The notes: generated by a model from the sequence alone, not told the origin. 43,619 bases of DNA from an uncultured Desulfobulbaceae bacterium (GCA_947259115.1 CAMYKS010000033.1:1-43619), one strand, 5' to 3'; positions 24,637-35,176 are shown, numbered from the stretch's first letter. Made by a program: numbers and translations.

Positions 24637-26727
24637 TCAATTATTTTCTTCAGCAAGTACCGCTTTGCGGCTCAACCTGATTTTCCCTCGCTGGTCAATT
24701 TCAAGAACCTTGACCCTGACCTGATCGCCTTCTTTCAGAATATCAGTGACCTTGGCCACCCGCTGGTCAGCCAGTTCAGAGATGTGGACTAAGCCGTCCG
24801 TGCCGGGCAGGATCTCGACAAATGCTCCAAAATCCTTGATGGTCTTAACGATACCATCGTAAATCTTACCGACCTTGGCCTCCTCGGTAATATCTTCAAT
24901 GCGGGCAAGCAGCTTTGCAGCAGTATCACCACTGGGGGTAAATACTTTTACGTTCCCATCATCGTCCACTTCTATTTTGGCATCGAATTCGGCACTGAGA
25001 CCTTTGATAATTTTCCCGCCCGGGCCGATGATGTCACGGATCTTATCCGGGTTTATTTTGACCACAAAGAACTTCGGGGCATGGGGTGCGATATCTGCTC
25101 GGGGTGTTGCTATGGCCTCCTGCATTACTCCTAAAATATGCAACCTGCCCTCTTTGGCCTGCGCAAGAGCGTTGCTCATTATCTCCCGGGTCACGCCGCT
25201 TATCTTGATATCCATCTGCAGTGACGTAATTCCTTCAGATGTGCCAACCACTTTGAAATCCATGTCACCCAGGTGGTCTTCATCACCAAGGATATCAGAA
25301 AGGATTACCACCTCATCACCCTCCTGAATCAGCCCCATGGCAATACCGGAAACCGGATTTTTAATGGGTACGCCGCCATCCATGAGGGCCAGGCTGGCTC
25401 CGCAAACTGTCGCCATGGATGAAGAGCCGTTTGATTCAAGAACATCTGAGACAACCCGCATGGTATATGGAAACTTCTCTGCATCGGGCAGGACAGCACT
25501 TATACCGCGTTCGGCCAGGGCCCCATGACCAATATCCCGTCGACTCGGACCACGCATGAAGCGTACTTCACCGACACAGAAGGGCGGGAAATTATAATGC
25601 AGCATGAAGTTTCTGAATGTCATGCCGTCCAGGGTTTCAACTCTCTGTTCATCCCCTTCGCTGCCAAGAGTGGCTGTCACTATAGCCTGGGTTTCACCTC
25701 TGGTAAACAGGGCTGAACCATGGGTACGGGGCAGGCAGCCGATTTCGCAGGAAATGGGACGCACCTCGTTAAAGGCCCGGCCGTCGATACGGGATTTCTC
25801 AACAACTATTTTATCACGCATCATCCTTTTCTTAAGGTCACTCAACAGGTCTTTGACTTCGCCGGTGCAATCTTCCTTCTCAGATTCCAGTTCGGACACA
25901 ACCCGGGCCTTCAGTTCATCATAGACCCGGCCCCGCTCCATCTTATCAACTGTTGTGATTACCTCGGTCATCCCGGCTTTAGCCACTTCTTCAACCCTGT
26001 TAGCCAAAACTGCATCGATTTCAGGCTTTTCAACATGACGTTTTGTTTTTCCTAAGGCAGCCTGCAGTTCCTCCTGCAGATCAAGGAGCACCTGCAGCTG
26101 CTGGTGCCCATAAAAAATCCCCTCCATCACCTCTTCTTCGGACAAGTTATCAGCGCCGCCCTCTACCATGACTACGGCATCACGGGTACCGGCAACCACA
26201 ATCTCCATCCTTGAGACTTCCAGCTGGTCCCTGGTCGGGTTAACCACATATTGTCCATCAATATATCCGACCCTCACCCCGGCAATGGGGCCCTGGAAAG
26301 GAATATCAGAAATTGTCAGGGCAGCAGAGGCGCCAACCATGGCCAGGGTATCCGGGTCGTTTTGCTGATCAGCGGAAAGCACCATGGCAATCACCTGGGT
26401 TTCTGTCATCCAGCCCTCTGCAAATAAGGGGCGCAGCGGTCGATCGATAATTCTACAGGTCAATGTTTCCTTTTCTGTCGGCCTGCCGATTTCACGCCTG
26501 AAAAAACTTCCGGGAATCCGCCCAACCGAATAGAAGCGCTCCTGGTATTCTATGGTCAAGGGCAAAAAACCCATATCCGGTTTACTTTCCTTGGCTGCAG
26601 TTGCCGTTACCAGCACCACGGTTTCATCATACGTAACCAGGACCGAGCCGTTTGCCTGCCGGGCCATTTTGCCGCTTTCCATGGTCAGTGTTCGACCTCC
26701 GATTTCGGCCTCTACTTTTTTATACAT
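24637..26727 (-). CDS. pnp: Polyribonucleotide nucleotidyltransferase (PNPase)
   Basis: 696 residues, the usual length. It degrades RNA from the 3' end with phosphate. Domains in order: first RNase PH domain (about 1-145), an all-helical part, second RNase PH domain (about 320-545, with [13 protein letters not shown]), KH domain (IIGPGGKII near 568) and S1 domain (from about 620, [17 protein letters not shown]). The ATG at 26727 has AAGGAG in front. The 207-bp gap from rpsO may hold the leader where PNPase commonly controls its own message, but I see no certain hairpin. Confidence 0.98.
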   Translation of the reverse strand: MYKKVEAEIGGRTLTMESGKMARQANGSVLVTYDETVVLVTATAAKESKPDMGFLPLTIEYQERFYSVGRIPGSFFRREIGRPTEKETLTCRIIDRPLRPLFAEGWMTETQVIAMVLSADQQNDPDTLAMVGASAALTISDIPFQGPIAGVRVGYIDGQYVVNPTRDQLEVSRMEIVVAGTRDAVVMVEGGADNLSEEEVMEGIFYGHQQLQVLLDLQEELQAALGKTKRHVEKPEIDAVLANRVEEVAKAGMTEVITTVDKMERGRVYDELKARVVSELESEKEDCTGEVKDLLSDLKKRMMRDKIVVEKSRIDGRAFNEVRPISCEIGCLPRTHGSALFTRGETQAIVTATLGSEGDEQRVETLDGMTFRNFMLHYNFPPFCVGEVRFMRGPSRRDIGHGALAERGISAVLPDAEKFPYTMRVVSDVLESNGSSSMATVCGASLALMDGGVPIKNPVSGIAMGLIQEGDEVVILSDILGDEDHLGDMDFKVVGTSEGITSLQMDIKISGVTREIMSNALAQAKEGRLHILGVMQEAIATPRADIAPHAPKFFVVKINPDKIRDIIGPGGKIIKGLSAEFDAKIEVDDDGNVKVFTPSGDTAAKLLARIEDITEEAKVGKIYDGIVKTIKDFGAFVEILPGTDGLVHISELADQRVAKVTDILKEGDQVRVKVLEIDQRGKIRLSRKAVLAEENN

Positions 26728-26934
26728 GTATTCTCCTTCTGGTTTGTTTCAGCTGCAAGCGCTGCAATCTCTTACCCCTGGCAAGGATCAAACTCGCTAC
26801 AATACTGAATGTTTTACCGCGAGCATCTCTCTCCAGCAAAAACCACACTCTCCTCCACGCATTAACCGGGAGGATGACAGGGGCACTTCCGCAGCCGAAA
26901 AAATATAGTGCGCCAGCTGAACCTTTACTGCCAC

Positions 26935-27204
26935 CTACTTGCGGATTCCAAGTTCCTGAATTATGGCGCGATACTTGGAAATGTCCTTCTGCTTCAAATA
27001 TTGCAGTAGCCTTCTCCTCTGGCCGACGAGCTTCAATAAGCCGCGGCGGGAATGATGGTCCTTTTTATGGACCTTAAAATGTTCCGTCAGGTAGCTGATC
27101 CGGTCAGAGAGAAGTGCAATCTGCACTTCCGATGAACCGGTATCCGTATCATGGGTTTTAAATTTTTCAATAATTTCATTTTTCTTCTCAGCTTGCTGTG
27201 CCAC
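26935..27204 (-). CDS. rpsO: 30S ribosomal protein S15
   Basis: 89 residues from a GTG at 27204 ([11 protein letters not shown]), with AGGAGG about 7 nt before it. The upstream frame extension to 27369 overlaps truB and lacks homology. [16 protein letters not shown] and [19 protein letters not shown] are S15 signatures. The rpsO-pnp order is widely conserved. Confidence 0.97.
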   Translation of the reverse strand: MAQQAEKKNEIIEKFKTHDTDTGSSEVQIALLSDRISYLTEHFKVHKKDHHSRRGLLKLVGQRRRLLQYLKQKDISKYRAIIQELGIRK

Positions 27205-27322
27205 AACTATCCTCCTATCATGTGTTTCAAAAAATGCTGGTTGTGTCAGGTTTTTCTTCCCAGGAACTGTAATTGCGAGTGGCTTATCCTGAAATATTAT
27301 CCTGCCAACCTGATTATTCCCG

Positions 27323-28138
27323 TTACTTTTCCTCTTTATCGGCGGCAAGCAGTTCCTGCACTCGTTCAACCGCTATATGATGGTTGAGAAGTGCCAACCT
27401 GCCTGTATCCTCTGTAAATAATTTTTCTCCCGGTAGGCTTTCTGCAAGAGAAAATAAACCGTTACGTGTTCTAACGAGTTTTTTTAGATGTGCGCCGCAT
27501 CCTAGATATTCACCAATATCTGCAGCAAGTGTTCTGATATAGGTGCCTTTGGAGCAGACAACCTTAAGCGCCAAAGTGTCGCTCTCCCGGGAAAGACATT
27601 GCAATTCCTTTATTTCAATTAAACGCGGCTCTTTAACCACTTTAATGCCCTTGCGGGCATAATAGTATAACGGTTTGCCCTTGTGCTTCAAGGCAGAGTA
27701 GACAGGAGGCGTTTGCATCTGCTCCCCTCTGAACTGTGTCAAACATTGTTCAACTTCCCTTTCTGTTATTACCGGCACCGGACGCTTCTCAACAACTTGC
27801 CCTTCAGGGTCCTGGGTGTCGGTGGTAATTCCCAGCTGCAGAATGGCCTCATATTCCTTGTCGCCCTCCATCAACCGGGAAATAAGCCTGGTAGCAGATC
27901 TGCCGGCGCAAAGAACCAAAACACCGGAAGCAAACGGATCAAGAGTTCCGGAATGACCAACCTTTTTAATCCCTAAAAGGCGCCGCACCAGTTGAACCAT
28001 ACGAAAGGACGAAATTCCTTCCGGTTTGCTGAGCGGAAAAACCCCTTCCGGGAAAGATGCGCTACTCTTACCGGGTAAGGGGGAACTTACCTTTTTCTGC
28101 TGCAGTCCATGGATGTTGTCTGTTTCAAATGACATCAT
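27323..28138 (-). CDS. truB: tRNA pseudouridine(55) synthase TruB
   Basis: 271 residues. Catalytic Asp67 is in [14 protein letters not shown]. It makes pseudouridine 55 in the T loop of tRNAs. The first ~30 residues are extra relative to the core domain, which begins at [13 protein letters not shown]; no good ribosome-binding site is seen at either of the two leading ATGs, so the start is uncertain. It is placed between nrnA and rpsO. Confidence 0.95.
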   Translation of the reverse strand: MMSFETDNIHGLQQKKVSSPLPGKSSASFPEGVFPLSKPEGISSFRMVQLVRRLLGIKKVGHSGTLDPFASGVLVLCAGRSATRLISRLMEGDKEYEAILQLGITTDTQDPEGQVVEKRPVPVITEREVEQCLTQFRGEQMQTPPVYSALKHKGKPLYYYARKGIKVVKEPRLIEIKELQCLSRESDTLALKVVCSKGTYIRTLAADIGEYLGCGAHLKKLVRTRNGLFSLAESLPGEKLFTEDTGRLALLNHHIAVERVQELLAADKEEK

Positions 28139-28168
28139 AACAATCAGGGGACATTCCTATCCTGCCGG

Positions 28169-29155
28169 TCACTTTGACTCCAGTCGGCCCTTGAGCTCCT
28201 GCAGAAGTTCATCCAGAATTTCAGCTATTGTTTGGTCTGTTACACTATAGCCGGCTGCATTTCTATGCCCGCCTCCCCCATACTTCGCAGCCACCCGGGA
28301 AACGTCACATTCTCCCTTGGCCCTGAGGCTGACCTTGATATACCCCTCAAGTGTTTCCTTAAAAAAAACGGCAACTTTAACCGAACGAAGCGCTCGGGGC
28401 AAGTTGATAAATTCTTCCGTGTCCTCACGTTTGGCTCCACTTGCCTCAAACATTTCGTTTGTAGCTGTAATGACAGCGACCTGGGCATCAGCATGAAGCT
28501 CCAGGGAGCCGAGAACCTTTTCCAGCAGGCGCAAACGGTTTACTGAATAGTTGTCAAACAGTTTGCCGGCAACTTCAGACGGGATCACGCCACGGTCCAA
28601 TAAATTGCTGGCAACATGGAATGTATAGGCTGATGTCGATTCATATCTAAAAGAACCGCTGTCCGAAACAATTGCCGTGTAGAGGCAAAAGGCGGCATCG
28701 TAAGAAATATCAGCCTCAAGCGCCAATGCCAGGTCAAAAACCATTTCCGCGGTGGAGGACCGGTCCTGTTCAACCCAGTTGACATCTCCGAAATCCCTGT
28801 GTCCTGCATGATGATCAATGACGATAAAAGGCTGTATCTGCAGCAGGGTATCCACTTCGTGGCCAAGCCGGAAACGGTCACCACAATCTACTGCAACAGC
28901 AGTGTCAAATTGAGCAATGTCAGGCAATTCACTCTTAAGCTTTTCAGAGCCGGGCATAAACTCGTACATAGTCGAAACAAATTCTTCACAATAGTAATAT
29001 ACCTGCCTCCCCAAAGACTCCAGAATTTCTCCCAGGGCAAGTTGCGATCCCAGGGCATCTCCATCCGGAAACACATGGCAGACAATGATTATATTGTCCG
29101 CCCGGCGTAATATTTCCGTAATCTGATCAGGAACCTGTTTCGGAGGGCTCAACAT
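28169..29155 (-). CDS. nrnA: DHH-family phosphoesterase, NrnA type
   Basis: About 328 residues. Metal-binding residues are visible: His28, Asp32 and Asp34 (CHVFPDGDALGS), Asp91 (VAVDCGD) and the DHH motif at 115-117 (VIDHHAGH). A C-terminal DHHA1 domain has GGGGHRNAAGY. NrnA cleaves very short RNAs and pAp. AAGGAG precedes TTG (29158) then ATG (29155); I list the ATG. The start lies inside the end of rbfA, so translation is coupled. Confidence 0.92.
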   Translation of the reverse strand: MLSPPKQVPDQITEILRRADNIIIVCHVFPDGDALGSQLALGEILESLGRQVYYYCEEFVSTMYEFMPGSEKLKSELPDIAQFDTAVAVDCGDRFRLGHEVDTLLQIQPFIVIDHHAGHRDFGDVNWVEQDRSSTAEMVFDLALALEADISYDAAFCLYTAIVSDSGSFRYESTSAYTFHVASNLLDRGVIPSEVAGKLFDNYSVNRLRLLEKVLGSLELHADAQVAVITATNEMFEASGAKREDTEEFINLPRALRSVKVAVFFKETLEGYIKVSLRAKGECDVSRVAAKYGGGGHRNAAGYSVTDQTIAEILDELLQELKGRLESK

Positions 29156-29549
29156 CAATATGAATCTCCTTCAGCAATCTTTCCATGTGCTCTTGGTGGG
29201 CCATGGAAAGATCATGCTTAAAAACCAGTTCCGGGGTAGCCCGCATACCGAGTTCCCGGGCAAGATGACTGCGGATGAAGCCCTTGGCGCGGTCCAGTCC
29301 TGCAGCAGCTTTTTGGACCTGTTTATCATCTCCCAAAACACTATAATAAACAATCGCCTTACGTAAATCTTTTGTTACCTCAGCCGTAACAATACTTACA
29401 TTGGTCAACCTTGGATCTTTGACCTTGCGGAGCAGAAGAAGTGCGATCTCATTCTTTATCATATCCGCAACCCGTTTCGGCCGCTTATTACCTGCAGCCT
29501 CTCTGTCAAACGGGTATAAACCTTTCCTGGGGTGTGCAGCAACCATCAT
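29127..29549 (-). CDS. rbfA: Ribosome-binding factor A
   Basis: 140 residues from an ATG at 29549 (MMVAAHPRK), with AAGGTG upstream. A TTG nine codons earlier is less likely. RVADMIKNEIALLLLRKVKDPRL and ELGMRATPELVFKHD are RbfA signatures. It helps mature the 30S subunit at the 16S rRNA 5' end. It overlaps nrnA by about 30 bp and follows infB after 39 bp. Confidence 0.95.
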   Translation of the reverse strand: MMVAAHPRKGLYPFDREAAGNKRPKRVADMIKNEIALLLLRKVKDPRLTNVSIVTAEVTKDLRKAIVYYSVLGDDKQVQKAAAGLDRAKGFIRSHLARELGMRATPELVFKHDLSMAHQEHMERLLKEIHIDVEPSETGS

Positions 29550-29588
29550 TCCTTCACCTTTTTCGTACCTGCTCAACTTTAACAGGCC

Positions 29589-32408
29589 TTACAGGCTGGC
29601 CTCCACCTCTTCCATAATAAAGGCTTCAATAACATCTCCGACTTTAAGGTCATTGAAGTTGTCTATGCCTATACCACATTCATATCCGCTTGCCACTTCC
29701 TTGGCATCATCCTTGAAGCGTCTCAATGAACCCATCTGCCCGGTATAAATAACAACACCGTCCCGCAGTACTCTTACCTTGGCATTACGCGCCATCTTGC
29801 CATCTATGACATAGGAGCCGGCAATGGTGCCGACCTTCGGCACCTGGAATGTTTCCCGCACTTCGGCACTGCCAATAACCGCTTCTTTAAATTCAGGATC
29901 CAGCAAGCCGACCATGGCTTTCTTGATATCGTCAAGGGCATGGTAAATGACATCGTAGAACCTGATATCCACCTTCTCCTTCCCTGCCAGTTCCTTTACT
30001 TTTACCGGAGGCCTGACATTAAAGCCGATGATAATGGCATCGGAAGCAGATGCCAACAGGATATCTGATTCTGTAATTGTTCCTGTTCCCTCATGCAGGA
30101 TGCGCACCCTGATCTCATCCGTGCTGAGTTCTTCAATTGCCTTTTTGAAGGCTTCGAGAGTGCCCTGTACGTCAGAGCGTAAGACAATTCTGAGTTCCTT
30201 AACATCCCCAAGTTCCATCTGTTCAAAAAGCTTGTCCAATGAAATCTTCGATGCAGAGCCCAACTCAAGTTCCCTGACCTTTAGCTGTCTTGATGCGCTG
30301 ACGTTTTTGGCCATTTTATCATCTTTAACAACCGTAAACTCATCGCCGGCCTGGGGAACGCCTGAAAGGCCCTGGATCTCGATCGGTGTTGCCGGGCCTG
30401 CCTCTTCGACCTGTTCACCCTTGTCATTTGTAAGGGACCGGACCTTGCCGGAATGCTGGCCTATAACTATTGGCTCACCAAGGTGGAGGGTGCCTTCCTG
30501 TACCAGAACCGTGGCAACCGGCCCCCTGCCCTTATGGAGCTGGGCTTCAATAACTCTGCCGCGTGCCTTACGGTTCGGATTTGCCTTGAGTTCCAGAACC
30601 TCTGCCTGCAGGAGAATATTATTTAGCAGGTTTTCAATACCTATACCCTTTTTCGCCGAAGTTTCGCAGTAGATCACTTCTCCACCCCATTCTTCAGGCG
30701 CCAGACCCAACTCGGCAAGCTCTCTTTGTACCCGCTGGGGGTCGGCATCCGGCTTATCGATCTTATTGACCGCCACCACAATAGGCACCTTGGCAGCCTG
30801 GGCATGGTTGATCGCCTCCTTGGTCTGATCCTTAACCCCATCATCAGCTGCAACAACCAAAACAACAACATCTGTTACCTGGGCCCCGCGGGATCGCATT
30901 TCAGTAAAAGCGGCATGGCCCGGAGTATCGAGAAAGACCACATCCCCTTCACTGGAGCGGACATAGTAGGCACCAATATGCTGCGTTATGCCGCCAGCTT
31001 CGCCGAGGGCCACATCGGTCTTGCGGATCGAATCCAGAATGGATGTCTTACCATGGTCAACGTGCCCCATGACGGTTACGACAGGAGGCCTGGGCAATGG
31101 TTCGCCGCCAACTTCCTGCTCCTCCATCTGTAATACATTTATTTCATCGGTCATGGCCTGTTCAACCTCATAGCCGAAGTCGGCCGCCACCAGTGTCGCG
31201 GTATCAATATCCAGAATCTGGTTCACCGTGGCCATGACGCCAAGACCCATAAGTTTGGCAATAACCTGATTCACCTTTACAGACATTCTGTGAGCCAGGT
31301 CACCGACGCTTATGGTTTCAAAAACCTTGATACGTTTCTTGATGGCCTTGGTCTCCGTAGCCGGAGGGGCAAGTTCGGATTTTTTCTTTTTACCCTTCGG
31401 CCCCCGCATTCCCCTGCCGCCGTACTCATAGTCTCCATCAGCACCGAATCCTCTGCGGTCCTTGCGTTTTCCTCCAAAACCTTTTTTGAAGCGGTCTCCG
31501 CCTCCGCGCTCCTCTGCCTCTGAGCGGAACTGGACAAGCCTTTTCCCCTTTTTCTTGCCTTTTCCCCCACGGGCCTCGTCAGCCGTTCCAACTCCACCCG
31601 TTTTAACATCAAGGGGTGCTGCAGCGGATGTTGCTCTTGCTTTTCCTTTTGCCGGCTTTGCAGGTCTTGCCGGTCTAGCCGGTCTTGCCGCCGCTTTTGG
31701 CTTTTCTTCCGGAATCTGTATTGCTGCCCTCTTGATAACCTTGGCCAATCCCTTGCGGGGAGGCACTATACGTTTTGCTGTCTTGGGAGTGGGTTTCTCT
31801 TCTTCCTGCTCCTCTGCTTCAACAAACGGCTGCTCTTCAGCCTTTTTCTCGGGTTCAGCTTCCAGAGCAGGCTTTTCAGCTTCCGCTTCAGGGGCAGCCT
31901 CCGGTTCTTCAGTCGGGGCAGCCGGGGCAACGGGTTCAGCGGCTTCCTCTGCAGATTCAGCTTCAGGCTCCTCGCCAACAGCAGCGGCAGCATCTACGGC
32001 GTCAGCATCATCGGTATCAGAGGCCTCAACATCAACGGTGGGTTCTTCTTTCTTTTTCTTTGCAGCCCTCTTTTTCGTCGCTTTTACAACAGGCTTTTCA
32101 GCTTCTTCCTCTTCTTCGACAGCTTCTTCAATATCCTCTTCACCGGGAGGGGGTGCCTCAGGAACCAGGCGCACGGTTTTCGAACGTCTCCGTATAATTG
32201 TCGCACGCCCTTTGGTGCTGATCCGCTTTTCAACAACTTCGGTCTCAGCAGTACCGAGCACGTTTCTGCGAATCTCGTCAGCGACATCATCACCGACCGT
32301 TGAACTATGACTTTTAATACTATAGCCAAGATCGATAAGCTTATCCGCCAACTCCTTACTTGCCATGCCGGCTTCTTTGGCTAAATCATATACCCTGATT
32401 TTGCTCAT
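29589..32408 (-). CDS. infB: Translation initiation factor IF-2
   Basis: 939 residues. Order: IF2 N-terminal domain (1-51, [13 protein letters not shown]), an Ala/Glu/Pro- and Lys/Gly-rich unstructured part (about 60-340), a second IF2_N-type domain (about 350-405), and the GTPase domain with GHVDHGKT near residue 450, DTPGHAAF and NKID, followed by the C-terminal domains. It brings fMet-tRNA to the 30S subunit. GGGAG precedes the ATG. The rich low-complexity region is longer than in E. coli. Its first domain has a copy at the end of NusA. Confidence 0.98.
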   Translation of the reverse strand: MSKIRVYDLAKEAGMASKELADKLIDLGYSIKSHSSTVGDDVADEIRRNVLGTAETEVVEKRISTKGRATIIRRRSKTVRLVPEAPPPGEEDIEEAVEEEEEAEKPVVKATKKRAAKKKKEEPTVDVEASDTDDADAVDAAAAVGEEPEAESAEEAAEPVAPAAPTEEPEAAPEAEAEKPALEAEPEKKAEEQPFVEAEEQEEEKPTPKTAKRIVPPRKGLAKVIKRAAIQIPEEKPKAAARPARPARPAKPAKGKARATSAAAPLDVKTGGVGTADEARGGKGKKKGKRLVQFRSEAEERGGGDRFKKGFGGKRKDRRGFGADGDYEYGGRGMRGPKGKKKKSELAPPATETKAIKKRIKVFETISVGDLAHRMSVKVNQVIAKLMGLGVMATVNQILDIDTATLVAADFGYEVEQAMTDEINVLQMEEQEVGGEPLPRPPVVTVMGHVDHGKTSILDSIRKTDVALGEAGGITQHIGAYYVRSSEGDVVFLDTPGHAAFTEMRSRGAQVTDVVVLVVAADDGVKDQTKEAINHAQAAKVPIVVAVNKIDKPDADPQRVQRELAELGLAPEEWGGEVIYCETSAKKGIGIENLLNNILLQAEVLELKANPNRKARGRVIEAQLHKGRGPVATVLVQEGTLHLGEPIVIGQHSGKVRSLTNDKGEQVEEAGPATPIEIQGLSGVPQAGDEFTVVKDDKMAKNVSASRQLKVRELELGSASKISLDKLFEQMELGDVKELRIVLRSDVQGTLEAFKKAIEELSTDEIRVRILHEGTGTITESDILLASASDAIIIGFNVRPPVKVKELAGKEKVDIRFYDVIYHALDDIKKAMVGLLDPEFKEAVIGSAEVRETFQVPKVGTIAGSYVIDGKMARNAKVRVLRDGVVIYTGQMGSLRRFKDDAKEVASGYECGIGIDNFNDLKVGDVIEAFIMEEVEASL

Positions 32409-32411
32409 TCT

Positions 32412-32660
32412 TTACTCCCAGTCCTTCAACTCAAAACCTATTTGACCATCCTGAACCCTAAAGGCCCTGGACAATTTCTTTTTTTGCCTGAAAAAAACAT
32501 TTAAACAATTTTTATTATTGCAACAATAAGCGGAGCGCCCTTGTCCGGTCCCTTTACTGTCATGCACTACCATGCCCTGATGCAGAACAAACTTCATGAG
32601 CTGATTTTTGGCAAACAGTTTCCGGCATCCCAGGCAGGTCCGCATCGGCAGCGCTTTCAT
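32412..32660 (-). CDS. rnpM: YlxR family protein (DUF448)
   Basis: 82 residues. The signature MRTCLGCRKLF (Cys9, Cys12) and GQGRSAYCC identify YlxR, a small RNA-binding protein. In Bacillus it is reported to bind RNase P and has been named RnpM. It stands between nusA and infB, its standard place in many bacteria, 3 bp before infB. Extra Cys residues (CCNNKNC) could bind metal. Confidence 0.92.
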   Translation of the reverse strand: MKALPMRTCLGCRKLFAKNQLMKFVLHQGMVVHDSKGTGQGRSAYCCNNKNCLNVFFRQKKKLSRAFRVQDGQIGFELKDWE

Positions 32661-32721
32661 CTCTTAGCACTGACCTAGACAGCTTTATCAATCATCTGCA
32701 TCCGTAATTTCCCCAGGGTGC

Positions 32722-34200
32722 CTATTGGTCTAAAACCTCATTACGGATTTTATCAGCTGTCTCTCCATCCACGGTTGAATTATAGCCTTTTATATCATAG
32801 CCAAGATCAATCAGCTTATCTGCCAACTCCGTACTTTTCATACCAGCCTCTTTGGCCAGTTCATATACCCGGACCTTTTCTGCGTCCAAACTCTCCGGTC
32901 CAGCTTCAGTATCTGGTGCTTCTGCTGCCTCGTCCTTTTCTGCAGCAGAAGGCTCATCTGCAGCGGATTCCATATAATTTTCTATTGCTTCAGCAAGCTT
33001 TGCGATCCGTTCCGGCTTCACACCTTTCAGACACTCCAGCTCATCAATGTTTATTCCCTTCAAATCGCTGGCTGCCCTGAAACCTCCGTCGTAAAGGATA
33101 TCGGCCATATCTTCATCAACACCGTCAATATTAAGAAGAGATATGAAGTCCTCCTCTTCCAGCTTGGTGTATCTGGATTCACTCTTGACATCAATATTCC
33201 AGCCCAGCAGTTTCGAAGCCAAGCGCACATTCTGACCCTGGCGGCCAATGGCCAGGGAGAGTTGATCATCCGGCACAACGACCATGAGGGATTTTTTGTC
33301 TTCGTCAACCAAAACCATGGATACCTCAGCCGGCGCCATGGCATTGGATACAAATTTTGCCGGATCCGGACTCCAGGGCACAATGTCAATCCTTTCCCCC
33401 TGCAACTCCTGTACTACATTCTGCACCCGTGACCCCTTCATGCCGACACAGGCGCCTACGGGATCCACATCAGATTCGCTGGAAGACACAGCGATCTTGG
33501 CACGAAAACCGGGTTCCCGGCTGACTCCCATAATTTTAACAATGCCTTCAGCAATCTCGGGCACTTCCATCTCAAAAAGTTTAGAGAGAAAATCACTACT
33601 GGTGCGGCTCAAGACAAGCTGCTGCTCACGGGCGCTCTGGCGTACATCAAGCAGCAGGGCCCTGATCCTGTCACCCTGCCTGAAAGATCTCTTGGGGATC
33701 TGTTCGCCATGGGGCAGAATGGCATCGGTACGGCCCAGGTTGATAATCATGTTACCCCGCTCAAATCTCTGCACGATACCATTGACGATTTCACCCTTGC
33801 GGTCTTTGTACATATCATAGATGACATCAAGCTCGGCATCTTTCATCTTCTGGATGATCACCTGCTTGGCTGACTGGGCTGCTATCCTGCCCAGCTCTGA
33901 AATATTTTCCATCTTGGTGCCGATTTCATCATGCAGCTTGACACCAGGATCCAGGGCACTTGCCTCCTGTAGGGAGATTTCGGTCTGCTCGTCCATAACC
34001 TCTTCAACCACCATGCGGAACTGGAAAATCTCAACCTCACCGAGTTCGTCATTGAACTGGACTTCCATGTCCCTGCGGCTGCCGAATTTTTTCCGGGCTG
34101 CAGAGCGTACGGCCTCCTCAATGGTCTCGACAAGCAAGTGTTTTTCTATGCCCTTGTCTCTACTGATCTGTTCAATTATTCTTTTTAAATCCGACAGCAT
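32722..34200 (-). CDS. nusA: Transcription factor NusA with C-terminal IF2_N domain
   Basis: 492 residues. Order: N-terminal RNA polymerase-binding domain (1-~130), S1 (~135-200, VNGIVQRFERGNMIINLG), KH1 and KH2 (~230-345, with CVGMKGSRVQNVVQEL and IGRQGQNVRLASKL), a helix-hairpin-helix part (~365-425), an acidic Ala/Glu linker, and at 443-490 a domain that matches the first 50 residues of IF2 (VRVYELAKEAG onward). Standard NusA ends before this domain. GGAG lies 9 nt before the ATG. It follows rimP after a 292-bp gap that holds a tandem repeat. Confidence 0.97.
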   Translation of the reverse strand: MLSDLKRIIEQISRDKGIEKHLLVETIEEAVRSAARKKFGSRRDMEVQFNDELGEVEIFQFRMVVEEVMDEQTEISLQEASALDPGVKLHDEIGTKMENISELGRIAAQSAKQVIIQKMKDAELDVIYDMYKDRKGEIVNGIVQRFERGNMIINLGRTDAILPHGEQIPKRSFRQGDRIRALLLDVRQSAREQQLVLSRTSSDFLSKLFEMEVPEIAEGIVKIMGVSREPGFRAKIAVSSSESDVDPVGACVGMKGSRVQNVVQELQGERIDIVPWSPDPAKFVSNAMAPAEVSMVLVDEDKKSLMVVVPDDQLSLAIGRQGQNVRLASKLLGWNIDVKSESRYTKLEEEDFISLLNIDGVDEDMADILYDGGFRAASDLKGINIDELECLKGVKPERIAKLAEAIENYMESAADEPSAAEKDEAAEAPDTEAGPESLDAEKVRVYELAKEAGMKSTELADKLIDLGYDIKGYNSTVDGETADKIRNEVLDQ

Positions 34201-34268
34201 AATTCATACTCCATGGCAAACCGGCACCGGCACGAACTCCTCTTGTGATGATGTCCTGATCTGCTTAC

Positions 34269-34274
34269 TATAAT
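34269..34274 (+). promoter_or_regulatory. Possible plus-strand -10 box before the repeat units
   Basis: A perfect TATAAT reading on the plus strand, ahead of the first 105-bp unit. Transcription would start near 34281. No good -35 box at 16-18 bp spacing is seen (TTGTGA is 20 bp away), so it is a weak or activator-dependent promoter if real. Confidence 0.35.
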
Positions 34275-34355
34275 AAAGGTTTCCTAAAATTGTCGGCATC
34301 GAAAAAATACGATGCGGACAGGTATTCCACATTTAACATATCTGATGGTACAGGC

Positions 34356-34378
34356 CCTGTTACCGAACAGGTTTTTTT
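34356..34378 (+). terminator. Plus-strand intrinsic terminator, unit 1
   Basis: CCTGTT-ACCG-AACAGG followed by T7. It reads against the nusA operon, so it does not end any protein gene seen here. Confidence 0.7.
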
Positions 34379-34460
34379 ACTGCTTTCCTAGAATTGTCGG
34401 CATCGTTAAAGCCTCGATGCGGACAGGTATTCCACATTTAACATATCTGATGGTGCAGGC

Positions 34461-34483
34461 CCTGTTACCGAACAGGTTTTTTT
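34461..34483 (+). terminator. Plus-strand intrinsic terminator, unit 2
   Basis: The same CCTGTT-ACCG-AACAGG stem and T7 as in unit 1, 105 bp further on. Confidence 0.7.
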
Positions 34484-34492
34484 ACTGCTTTC

Positions 34493-34951
34493 CTAGAATT
34501 CAACTTCCAGCCTGGCCTTTGATACCTGTGAAAAGGGTATAGTCACTTCCTTGCGGTCAACATCCAGAATAATCGTTTCTCCCTCAGTCTGCAGTATCTT
34601 GCCAATAAAAAAATGCTCGTCGCCAATGGGTTCAATTGTCTTAACCTTAGCTTTGCGCCCGATGAAACGTTGAAAATCCACCATGCTTTTCAGGGGCCGG
34701 TCAAGACCGGGTGAAGACACCTCCAGGTTATACTTTTGGTCAATAAAGTCCTCAATATCCAAAAGCTGGCCTATTTCCCGGCTGACAGCCGTACAGTCCT
34801 CCAGGCTGACACCGTCCTGCTTGTCGATGGTCAGCCGCAACACCCAGCCATTTTGTTCGCGCCGGTACTGAACCTCCACCAATTCAAGCCCCAATTCCCG
34901 GAGCACCGGAAGAGCAACATCTTCCACTTGTTTATTTACCGTATCAGCCAT
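34493..34951 (-). CDS. rimP: Ribosome maturation factor RimP
   Basis: 152 residues, usual length. LRELGLELVEVQYRREQNGWVLRLTID and NLEVSSPGLDRPLKSMVDF are RimP signatures. It helps assemble the 30S subunit. It is the first protein gene of the nusA operon. Its stop codon lies in the boundary sequence of the 105-bp repeat. A weak AAGGG is the only ribosome-binding site in view. Confidence 0.95.
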   Translation of the reverse strand: MADTVNKQVEDVALPVLRELGLELVEVQYRREQNGWVLRLTIDKQDGVSLEDCTAVSREIGQLLDIEDFIDQKYNLEVSSPGLDRPLKSMVDFQRFIGRKAKVKTIEPIGDEHFFIGKILQTEGETIILDVDRKEVTIPFSQVSKARLEVEF

Positions 34952-34973
34952 ATCCGGCCCTTAGCTCACAAAA

Positions 34974-35000
34974 TAAAAAAAGCGGGCAAATAAAGCCCAC
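34974..35000 (-). terminator. Intrinsic terminator between tRNA-Gly(CCC) and rimP
   Basis: On the minus strand, GTGGGC and GCCCGC pair around TTTATTT, followed by T7 (34981-34975). It begins about 175 nt after the tRNA and ends about 24 bp before the rimP start, so read-through would couple the tRNA and rimP. Confidence 0.75.
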
Positions 35001-35176
35001 TTTCAACATCAGCCCAGGCAGAAAAAATAGCCTGAACTGTATAACGCGAAAATCAGACCGCAGTGTCATAAGCCACTTCTGTTACGGCCCGATGGAGCTT
35101 TCGCTTCATCCCGGCTGCTTCAGAGAAGAGCGGGGCACTTCGCAAACCTATCAGCAACCGGTCGCTGAGCTTCAGG

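Larger units (their letters stand above)
34279..34483 (+). ncRNA. Candidate twin small RNAs antisense to the rimP-nusA gap
   Basis: Two tandem units of 104-105 bp are nearly identical. On the plus strand each has a hairpin TGTC-GCATCG/CGATGC-GACA (34296-34315 and 34400-34420), about 40 nt of single strand, and then a terminator hairpin with T7. All elements are spaced as in a small regulatory RNA. It could instead be a duplicated mobile or regulatory element in the rimP-nusA leader. The units share their boundary sequence AATTCTAGGAAA with the rimP stop codon. Confidence 0.4.
34279..34500. repeat. Tandem 105-bp duplication between rimP and nusA
   Basis: Unit 1 begins at the TTCCTA at 34281, unit 2 at 34385, and a third partial boundary is at 34490 inside the rimP end. 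The units differ at only a few bases, mainly in the first hairpin loop (AAAAAATA versus TTAAAGCCT) and one base near the terminator. Near-identity shows a recent duplication. Confidence 0.9.

Noticed and set aside
34312..34542. Plus-strand frame with a repeated peptide
   Set aside because: The peptide repeat exists only because the DNA repeat is 105 bp, a multiple of three. It runs through two terminator hairpins into antisense rimP.
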